The notes under the pieces: model-generated | Told to the model about the DNA's origin: nothing | The model's input: only the letters and a program-made list of their open reading frames with translations | Databases searched by the model: none | Position numbers and translations under genes: made by a program | Part shown: piece after piece, positions 57,697 through 64,000 of the stretch | Position numbering within the stretch: position 1 is the stretch's first letter | Layout: every line of letters begins with the position of its first letter | Origin: DASUTB01 sp036374835 | GTDB lineage: Bacteria > Actinomycetota > Actinomycetes > Jiangellales > Jiangellaceae | Length of the DNA: 64,000 bases | Direction of reading: 5' to 3' | Assembly (NCBI GenBank): GCA_036374835.1 | Contig: DASUTB010000069.1 | Coordinates: 1-64,000, forward strand

Positions 57697-58970
57697 GAAC
57701 TTTCCCGGATGTCGAAAGCGTCCAGCGACGCACCGTCCGCACCCTTGTCACGGTTCAGATGGTGGGCGGCCTCGGCGTCGCGACAGGGGTGTCGGTCGGG
57801 GTCCTGCTGGCCTCGCAAGTGCTCGGCGAGGAAGACCTGTCCGGATTGGTGCAGAGCGCTCAGGTGCTCGGCTCGGCCCTGCTTGCGGTCCCGGCCGCGG
57901 CCATCTCGGTCCGATTCGGCCGCCGCGCCGGGCTGGCGACCGTGCTGGTGATCGCCGCGTTCGGCGGTGTTCTCGCCGTGTCGGCGGCCCAACTCCAGCA
58001 GTTCTGGCTGCTGGCGATCGGCATGGGCCTGTTCGGCGGCGGGACGACGGCCGGCCTGCAAGCGCGCTATGCCGCGATCGATCTGGCCAAGCCCGAGCAT
58101 CGAGGTCGGACGTTGTCGGTAGTGATGTGGGCCACCACGGTCGGCGCGGTCACCGGCCCGAACCTGATGGAGCCGGGCGGTGTGTTCGGCGAAGCGATCG
58201 GCGTCCAGCCGCTCGCCGGACCGCTCGTCATCGGAACCGCCGGATTGCTGCTTGCCGCTGTGGTCGTCTGGCTGGGCCTGCGCCCCGATCCACTACTGCT
58301 CGCCCGGCAGCTGGACGGCACGACGGCCACCGATGGTCGCCGCAAGGGTTCGACGCGAGCCGGACTCGCCGCCGCGCGACGGTCCCGGTACGCCTTGATC
58401 GGGCTCGCGTCCGTTGTCGTCGCACACACCGCAATGGTGACGGTCATGGTGATGACCCCGATCCACATGGATCACGGCGGCGCCTCGTTCAGCGTCATCG
58501 GCTTCGTGATCAGCGTCCATATCGCCGGCATGTTCGCGTTCTCGCCGGTCATGGGCTGGTTGGCCGACCGGTTCGGCCGTATTGCGGTGCTCGTCGGCGG
58601 AGCTGCGGCGCTTCTGACGGCGACGGCCCTTGCCGGCACCGCGCCCGAGGGCCACTCGGCGGCGCTCACCGCCGGGCTGTTCCTGCTCGGCCTCGGCTGG
58701 TCCGCGTCCGTCGTCGCCGGATCGACGCTGCTGTCCGAGTCGGTCGAAGTGAACGAACGACCGATCGTGCAAGGCACCTCGGACCTGCTGATGGGTCTGG
58801 CCGCTGCGGGCGGCGGAGCACTGGCCGGACTCGTCGTGGGCAATCTCGGCTACGGTGTGCTCAACCTCGGTGCCGCCGTCCTGGTCATGGCGCTGCTCAC
58901 CGCAATCGCCGCGACACTGACCACCGGCCGGCGCAGGCAGCCCCGCCCATCGGAGGAGTCGGTGACGTGA
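57693..58970 (+). CDS. Major facilitator superfamily transporter
   Basis: A 425-residue MFS protein with about twelve helices. It has SVRFGRRAGLATVLVIAAFG after helix two and the repeated MGWLADRFGRIAVLVGGAAA in the second half, the MFS signature loops. The substrate is unknown. It is translationally coupled to the ABC-2 permease gene (ATGA), so two different exporters are probably made from one transcript. Confidence 0.87.
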   Translation: MRTFPDVESVQRRTVRTLVTVQMVGGLGVATGVSVGVLLASQVLGEEDLSGLVQSAQVLGSALLAVPAAAISVRFGRRAGLATVLVIAAFGGVLAVSAAQLQQFWLLAIGMGLFGGGTTAGLQARYAAIDLAKPEHRGRTLSVVMWATTVGAVTGPNLMEPGGVFGEAIGVQPLAGPLVIGTAGLLLAAVVVWLGLRPDPLLLARQLDGTTATDGRRKGSTRAGLAAARRSRYALIGLASVVVAHTAMVTVMVMTPIHMDHGGASFSVIGFVISVHIAGMFAFSPVMGWLADRFGRIAVLVGGAAALLTATALAGTAPEGHSAALTAGLFLLGLGWSASVVAGSTLLSESVEVNERPIVQGTSDLLMGLAAAGGGALAGLVVGNLGYGVLNLGAAVLVMALLTAIAATLTTGRRRQPRPSEESVT

Positions 58971-59713
58971 CGACCTTCCGCAACGCCGACCAGTTCCGCG
59001 ACGCGCAGTTCATCGATGTCGACATGACCGGCGCGCAGTTCCGCGAGACCGACCTCACCGGCACCCGGATGCGCGGCGTCATCCTTGTGAATGCCGATAT
59101 CGACGGGTACATCCGGGACCTGGTGATCAACGGTGTCGACGTCGTTCCGCTGGTCGAGGCGGAGCTGGATCGTCGTCATCCCGAGCGCACCAAGCTCCGG
59201 CCGACGACGCCGCAGGCGGCGCGCGAGGCATGGGACGTCGTCGAGTCGCTCTGGGCAGCCACGGTGGAACGTGCCAGGCGGCTGAACGAGGCCGACCTGC
59301 ATCGCTCGGTCGATGACGAGTGGTCGTTCGCCGAGACGCTCCGCCATCTCGTCATGGTGACCGATGCCTGGCTCAGCCGTGCGGTCTTGGCCGAGAGCCG
59401 GCCGTTCCATCCGATCGGGTTGCCCGCGTCATTCCTGACCAACGGTGCCGAGTTCGGCATCGACGCCGACGCGGAGCCGTCGTTCGACGAGGTGCTAGCC
59501 GTCCGCGCCGACCGGATGGCGCGGGTGCGGGCGTTCGTCGACTCGGCCACCCAGGACGATCTCGACCGGACCCGGGACGGTGGTGCGGGAGCCGGCTGGC
59601 CCCCGGCGGCCTCGCGTAGCGCGACGGCGTGCCTTCACGTGATCCTCAACGAGGAGTGGACGCACCATCAGTTCGCAGTCCGCGACCTCGCGATCATCGA
59701 GGGAGAGTCATGA
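58967..59713 (+). CDS. DinB-superfamily protein with N-terminal pentapeptide-like segment
   Basis: A 248-residue protein. The first 40 residues (FRDAQFIDVDMTGAQFRETD, LTGTRMRGVILVNADI) follow the A(D/N)LXX spacing of pentapeptide repeats. The rest is a DinB/YfiT-like four-helix bundle with metal-ligand candidates in FAETLRHLVMVTDAWL and NEEWTHHQFAVRDLA. Members are thiol-dependent transferases or unknown metalloproteins. GTG 58967 overlaps the MFS stop and its own stop overlaps the next start, so the gene is embedded in the exporter operon. Confidence 0.8.
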   Translation: MTTFRNADQFRDAQFIDVDMTGAQFRETDLTGTRMRGVILVNADIDGYIRDLVINGVDVVPLVEAELDRRHPERTKLRPTTPQAAREAWDVVESLWAATVERARRLNEADLHRSVDDEWSFAETLRHLVMVTDAWLSRAVLAESRPFHPIGLPASFLTNGAEFGIDADAEPSFDEVLAVRADRMARVRAFVDSATQDDLDRTRDGGAGAGWPPAASRSATACLHVILNEEWTHHQFAVRDLAIIEGES

Positions 59714-60237
59714 CCGAGCCGGAGTGCGTCGTTCGTCCGGCCCGGCCGAACGACGGACCGGCGATGGCCGACCTCCATGTCGCTGCCTGGCGGGCGACTT
59801 ATGTCGGCATCATGCCGGACGACTTCCTGGCCGGCCTTGATGTCGACCGGGTCGCCCGGCGTTGGACGCAGCTCGTGACCGAGAACGCGGACGACGACAC
59901 CCGGCAGCTGGTTGCCGAGGTGGCCGGCCGCATCGTAGGAATCAGCACGGCAGGCACGCCACGCGAGGACGTGCCGAGCGGCACCGGGGAGCTGTGGCAG
60001 ATCAACCTGCATCCCGATTCGTGGGGCCGTGGCTACGGCACGATGCTGCACGACGCGCAGCTGCAGGAGCTGGCCGACATGGGCTACAACACGGCCTACC
60101 TGTGGGTCGCCGAGGGTAACGACCGCGCCCGGGCGTTCTACCGCACCCGCGGCTGGACCGAGGACGGCGGCGTGAAGGTGGACGACACCTGGGACCCTCC
60201 GGTCCGTGAACTCCGCTACACCCGCCCGGTCCCGTGA
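59710..60237 (+). CDS. GNAT-family N-acetyltransferase
   Basis: A 175-residue acetyltransferase. It has the N-terminal RPARPNDGPAMADLHVAAWR, the acetyl-CoA motif QINLHPDSWGRGYGTMLHDA and LWVAEGNDRARAFYRTRGWT, close to the GNAT group that acetylates small amines or drugs. ATG 59710 overlaps the DinB stop (ATGA). It is the last gene of the six-gene ABC/MFS/DinB/GNAT operon, whose composition suggests export plus modification of a toxic compound (inference). Confidence 0.87.
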   Translation: MTEPECVVRPARPNDGPAMADLHVAAWRATYVGIMPDDFLAGLDVDRVARRWTQLVTENADDDTRQLVAEVAGRIVGISTAGTPREDVPSGTGELWQINLHPDSWGRGYGTMLHDAQLQELADMGYNTAYLWVAEGNDRARAFYRTRGWTEDGGVKVDDTWDPPVRELRYTRPVP

Positions 60238-60273
60238 TCATCGACATGACCACGAGAGCGGATGCTCTTGCGA

Positions 60274-60296
60274 TCGAACGTATGTTCGATTAGAAT
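60274..60296 (+). promoter_or_regulatory. LexA (SOS) box with leaderless -10
   Basis: TCGAACGTATGTTCGA (60274-60289) is a perfect TCGAAC-N4-GTTCGA match to the actinobacterial LexA box. TAGAAT (60291-60296) directly follows and ends six bases before ATG 60303. LexA bound here would cover the promoter, so the gene should be DNA-damage inducible. Confidence 0.75.
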
Positions 60297-60302
60297 CGAG
60301 GC

Positions 60303-61938
60303 ATGGTCGCGGCAGCTGGATCGGTGGTCCTGGGTGGTTCCCGGGCGCCCTTCGACGCGTGGGAGGCACAGTTCGCCACGTCGCAGCCACGTTTGCACCC
60401 CGCCGGACCTGAGCCGCTTTCGGTGGAGTCGGCGGCGATCGCGCTGGAGAAGATCGTTGGCCCGCGCGGCGCGCAACTCTTTCCGCATGCCTTCCGCGAG
60501 ACGCTGGGTGAACGCGACTACGTGCCGTCCTGGACGGAGCTGGATGCCGGATCGGACCTTGCCTACGAGTTGTCCGGGCAGGCGTTGTCGCAGCTCGGCG
60601 CCGCGGGCGTCGTCGCGGTTGCCCAGGGTTGCGCGAAGATGATCGCGCACGACGAGGCGCGGCTGGCCGAAGCGCTGGCCGAGCTGGCGCCGCGCCCGGA
60701 ATATGCCAGCTGCGAGAACCCGGGCGAGGTGCATGAGGCCCAGAAGGTCGCTGCATCCGAGGTGTCGCTGGCACTGTCGTGGACGCCGTCGCATGCCGAT
60801 GCGCAGGTTGCCGAGGCGGTGGAGCTGAATGAGCTGCCGGCGACGCTGAACGCGCTGCGCCTGGGCCGGATCGACCGGTACAAGGCGCACATCATCGCCG
60901 AGGAAACCGCCGGGCTCGACGAGGGCGCACGAGTGGAGGTCGAGCGCGAAGCGTTGCGAGCAGCGCGCGACAAGACCGGTTCGGCGCTGCGCTCGTTCGT
61001 CAAACGTGCGGTGCGGCGCGCCGACCCGCAGCGTGCTGAAGACAAGCGCGAGAAGGCGCGCCAGACCCGGCGGGCGAGCAAGCCCTGCCCGATCGGGGAT
61101 GGCTTGTCGGCGATGGAGATCGTCGGGCCCACCGAGGACCTGGCCGCACTGTTCACCGCGGCCGACGCCGCCGCGCGAGCACGCCGCGATGCTGCGGCGA
61201 GAGCGAGCCGGGACCACCAGCCGCACCTCGACGCCGGTGTCACACTGGAGGCGCTGCCGCTTCGACGTGCTGGCCGACATGGCGTGGTCGGCACTCAACG
61301 CAGGGCATTTGGGTTGCTGCAACGCCGGATGCTCGGGTGCGACGCAGCCGCATGGCACCAGGCACGGCCGCGCGGCGGCGGTCAATGTCACGGTCCCGTT
61401 CTCGACGCTGATCGGCCTGGATGACGAGCCCGCCGAACTGGCCGGGTACGGTCCGGTCTCCGCCGAGGTGGCGCGGCGTATCGCGGCCGAGGGGACGTGG
61501 CGGCGCATTCTGACCGACCCTGCCTCGGGTGCAGTGCTCGACTACGGCACGACGCGGTACGTCCCGCCGCAGCATCTGAGCGACCATGTGATCGCCCGTG
61601 ATGTGACCTGCCGCTTCCCGACGTGCAGCTGGACGGCCGAGGCGTGCCAGCTGGACCACACGATCCCGTTCGAGACCGACGGCGCCGGTGGGCCGACCGC
61701 GGACCACAACCTCGGGGCGTTTCATCACCGGCACCACAACGACAAGACCCATCACGGGTTCGAAGTGAGCCAGCCCGAGCCGGGCCGATTCGTGATCACC
61801 ACACCAGCCGGGCTGACCTACCACGTCGACCCTGAGGCCGTCGGCCCGATCCTCGACCTGCACACCGCAGACGTGCGCGAAGCCAGCCCGCCAACATCGA
61901 GGCCGCGACCCCCGAACGACGGCGACTTGCCGTTCTGA
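60303..61938 (+). pseudogene. DUF222-HNH endonuclease (13E12-like) gene with a single-base frameshift
   Basis: The N-terminal DUF222 half runs in one frame from ATG 60303 (SVESAAIALEKIVGPRGAQL; LNALRLGRIDRYKAHIIAEE) to about 61256. The C-terminal half continues in the +1 frame (RFDVLADMAWSALNAGHLGC) to the HNH motif (CRFPTCSWTAEACQLDHTIP, HNLGAFHHRHHND) and stops at 61938. Removing one C of the CC at 61257-61258 restores a single frame of about 544 residues. It is either a recent pseudogene or a sequencing error. Uncorrected, the first frame ends at 61424 without the HNH domain. Confidence 0.85.
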
Positions 61939-62016
61939 CATCATCCGGGCAAAGGTGAGGCAAATCGTGATCGCCTGGAAGGAATTAAACCTCGGCCGGG
62001 GAAGTTGGTCCTGATC

Positions 62017-62988
62017 GTGAGTTCTCTCGACACGCCCGTGCGGTCCGACCGCACGTGGATGGTGGCGCTCGGCGCCGCGCTGTGGGGTACTTCGGCCGTC
62101 ATGCGCGACCCGCTGACCAACGACCTCGGTGTTGCTCCGGCCACTGTGGTGTTCTTCGAGCACCTGATCCTCGTGCTCGTCCTCGTCCCGTGGATCGGGG
62201 ACGCCGTGCGGGCGTGGTGGCAGGCTTCGGACCGCACGAAGGTGGCCGTCGTGGTTATCGGGGCCGGCGCGTCCGCGCTTGCGACGACGATGTTCACCGC
62301 GGCGATCGCCAGCGGCTTCGATGTGAACGGTCAGCCCGACCTGATCACGCCGATAGCGCTGCAGAAGCTTCAGCCGTTGATCGCGATGCTGCTCGCCACC
62401 GTCATCCTGGCCGAGCGGGTGCGGCCGGCGTTCTGGCTGTTCGCGGTGCCTGCGCTGGCCGGCTCGTGGTTCCTGGCCTTCGGCGAGCCGTTCGACGTCA
62501 CGCTGCAGACCGCCCAGGCGGCGCTGCTCGCCGTCGGTGCGGCCACGTTATGGGCGTCGGGTACGGTACTCGGCCGGTTCGTCGGCAACGAGCTGTCCGC
62601 CACCCATGTGATGGTTCTGCGTTTCCTGTTCGGCTTCGTGACCATGGCCATCGTCGTGGGGGTGCGGGGCGACTCGTACACGATGCCGCTCGAGGGCTTC
62701 AGGTACGTCGTTCCGCTCGCGCTGATCGTCGGCCTGCTGGCGCTCAGCTTGTACTACCGCGGACTGCGCAACACGCCTGCCTCGCGCGCGACGTACGCCG
62801 AGCTGGCGTTCCCCCTGACCGCGGCAGTGGTCGGTGTGCTGGCGGGGACTCGGGCGCTCGAAGTAAGCCAGTGGATCGGGTTCGCGGTTGTTCTCGCCGC
62901 GGTGACCGCGCTCGCATTGCACGAGAACCGCAGCCGCCGTCCGACCGTCCCCGTGCCGGACCGGATCGAGGACGCGCTCAAAACGTAA
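62017..62988 (+). CDS. EamA/DMT-family transporter
   Basis: A 323-residue membrane protein with ten helices in two EamA repeats (MVALGAALWGTSAVMRDPLT opens the first; ALLAVGAATLWASGTVLGRF opens the second). The typical EamA closings are present: LQKLQPLIAMLLATVILAER and TYAELAFPLTAAVVGVLAGT. Members export metabolites or amino acids; the substrate is unknown. The start is GTG 62017 or TTG 62005. The preceding spacer (61939-62016) holds nothing recognised. Confidence 0.87.
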   Translation: MSSLDTPVRSDRTWMVALGAALWGTSAVMRDPLTNDLGVAPATVVFFEHLILVLVLVPWIGDAVRAWWQASDRTKVAVVVIGAGASALATTMFTAAIASGFDVNGQPDLITPIALQKLQPLIAMLLATVILAERVRPAFWLFAVPALAGSWFLAFGEPFDVTLQTAQAALLAVGAATLWASGTVLGRFVGNELSATHVMVLRFLFGFVTMAIVVGVRGDSYTMPLEGFRYVVPLALIVGLLALSLYYRGLRNTPASRATYAELAFPLTAAVVGVLAGTRALEVSQWIGFAVVLAAVTALALHENRSRRPTVPVPDRIEDALKT

Positions 62989-63054
62989 GGGCGTGCGCCA
63001 CCTAAGGGTTGGTTGCCTGGACAAGAAGGGGATTGGCAGGTCAGGATCGCCGGT

Positions 63055-64000
63055 GTGAATGACCGCGAGAAGCTACGTATTGCCGTTGTCGGTGCCGGCC
63101 CGGCCGGAACCTATGCCGCCGCGGGTCTGTTGTCGGCGGACATCCCGGTCAGCGTCGATGTTTTCGATGCCGTGCCGGCCCCCTACGGCTTGGTGCGGTA
63201 TGGCGTCGCACCGGACCATCCGAAGATCAAGTCGGTGGCGGACAAGCTCGCCGTGACACTCGGCTCGGACGACGTTCGTTATTTCGGCAACGTGGCGTAT
63301 GGCTCGGACGTGAGCATCGACGATCTCCGGCGGCACTACCACGCGACGATCTTCGCGATCGGCTCGCCGCACGAGCGGAACCTCGGTATTCCGGGCGAGG
63401 GGTTGCCCGGCTGCTTCGGCGCTGCTGATTTCGTCGCCTGGTACAACGGCCACCCCGATGCGGTCGAGTACGACTACCTGTCGGCGCGCGAGGTCGTCGT
63501 CGTCGGCGCCGGCAACGTGGCGCTGGACGTCGCCCGGATGCTCGTCACGACCGCGCACGCTCTCGAGCAGACCGACACGCCCGCGCCGGTCCTGGAGAGG
63601 TGGCGGGACATCGCGGTCACCGATGTACATATCCTCGCCCGCCGCGGGCCGGCGCAGGCGAAGTTCACCACCCCGGAGTTGCGCGAGATGGCCAAGCTGG
63701 ACGGCGTGGCGTTGCACGTCGACCCGGCCGATCTCGAGCTCGACCCGGCCAGCGTCCAGCTCCTCGAGAGCGACCGGGCGGCCAAGCGCAACGTCGATGT
63801 GCTCCGTACCTGGGCGGAGGAGGGTCCGGACGACAGCGCACCCCGGCGGGTGCATTTCCGGTTCTGGACGCGGCCCACCGAGATCCAAGGCACTGATCAC
63901 GTCGAGGGCGTCTTTGCCGAACGCACCGCACTGAACAGCGGCGGGCGGCTCGAAGCGACCGGCGAAACCGCACTCATCCCCGCACAAGCGGTGTTCCGTG
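63055..64000 (+). CDS. fprA: Ferredoxin/adrenodoxin-type NADP+ reductase FprA (partial, N-terminal part)
   Basis: The reading frame starts at GTG 63055 after AGGTCAGGA and runs off the right edge, showing about 315 of an expected 450 residues. It has the FAD loop IAVVGAGPAGTYAAAGLL, PYGLVRYGVAPDHPKIKSVA, FAIGSPHERNLGIPGEGLPG, the NADP loop VVVVGAGNVALDVARML and the ARRGPAQAKFTTPELREMA and VHFRFWTRPTEI segments of FprA. It transfers electrons between NADPH and ferredoxins, for example for P450 systems. The adjacent DMT gene has no clear functional link. Confidence 0.92.
   Translation, partial: MNDREKLRIAVVGAGPAGTYAAAGLLSADIPVSVDVFDAVPAPYGLVRYGVAPDHPKIKSVADKLAVTLGSDDVRYFGNVAYGSDVSIDDLRRHYHATIFAIGSPHERNLGIPGEGLPGCFGAADFVAWYNGHPDAVEYDYLSAREVVVVGAGNVALDVARMLVTTAHALEQTDTPAPVLERWRDIAVTDVHILARRGPAQAKFTTPELREMAKLDGVALHVDPADLELDPASVQLLESDRAAKRNVDVLRTWAEEGPDDSAPRRVHFRFWTRPTEIQGTDHVEGVFAERTALNSGGRLEATGETALIPAQAVFR

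Noticed and set aside
1..64000. tRNA/rRNA genes, CRISPR arrays, insertion sequences, prophage or integrase genes
   Set aside because: No cloverleaf-like sequences, regularly spaced repeats, transposase or integrase motifs were seen on either strand; short structured RNAs could still be missed by eye.

Overview
The window is about 64 kb of GC-rich chromosomal DNA from an actinobacterium (Actinomycetota). The evidence is the high GC content, frequent GTG starts, start codons 6-7 nt after a TAnnnT -10 box, a DinB/mycothiol-type isomerase, a ClgR-type regulator, a DUF3046 gene, a DUF222-HNH (13E12-like) gene and an FprA-type reductase. Most of it is the conserved actinobacterial housekeeping segment running dxr-rip1-ispG ... 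proS ... rimP-nusA-ylxR-infB-rbfA-truB-ribF-rpsO-pnp-pepR-dapB ... thyA-folA/dapA-rnj-ftsK-rimO-pgsA-cinA-clgR ... DUF3046. I cannot name a genus.

Layout. 1-1.8 kb: an FGGY sugar kinase (cut by the left edge) behind a LacI regulator with its operator. 1.9-10 kb: MEP isoprenoid genes (dxr, ispG) around the Rip1 site-2 protease, an LD-carboxypeptidase, a GNAT, and a tandem pair of CapA-like lipoproteins. 10-12 kb: an MFS exporter with an ArsR repressor and a double operator. 12-21.7 kb: proS, two small ferritin-like genes, and the translation cluster from rimP to truB. 21.7-24 kb: a TetR / thiol-isomerase / diiron metallo-beta-lactamase operon inserted between truB and ribF. 24-30 kb: ribF, rpsO, pnp, M16 peptidase, dapB. 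30-36.4 kb: accessory genes and a complete paaABCDE phenylacetyl-CoA epoxidase operon. 36.4-43 kb: folA-thyA facing away from dapA-rnj-ftsK. 43-50 kb: a BCCT betaine transporter, rimO-pgsA-cinA-clgR, a ROK regulator and an AbiEi-N/DUF559 protein. 50-64 kb: the Lhr helicase, DUF3046 without the recA that usually follows, a drug-type ABC exporter operon, a frameshifted SOS-controlled DUF222-HNH gene, a DMT permease and the start of fprA.

The most unusual signal is not a gene. A family of short interspersed elements sharing the core AGAATGAYCAYGT occurs in nine intergenic spaces. In six of them it sits exactly on, or within a few bases of, a stop codon. At four or five loci the element itself supplies the TGA stop, and in four of these also the final Glu codon of the upstream protein. 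Several copies continue through a variable hairpin into a CCAAACCACGCCTGTAGACCC-like tail, and one copy can form two mutually exclusive hairpins. A related-looking 96-bp inverted repeat lies between infB and the DUF503 gene. Other points of interest are widespread leaderless promoters (including a 42-bp back-to-back thyA/dapA pair), a leader ORF ending in the pnp ribosome-binding site, a stand-alone flavodiiron-type diiron domain, and the missing recA. I saw no tRNA, rRNA, CRISPR array, prophage or insertion sequence, and no intergenic gap longer than about 270 bp.
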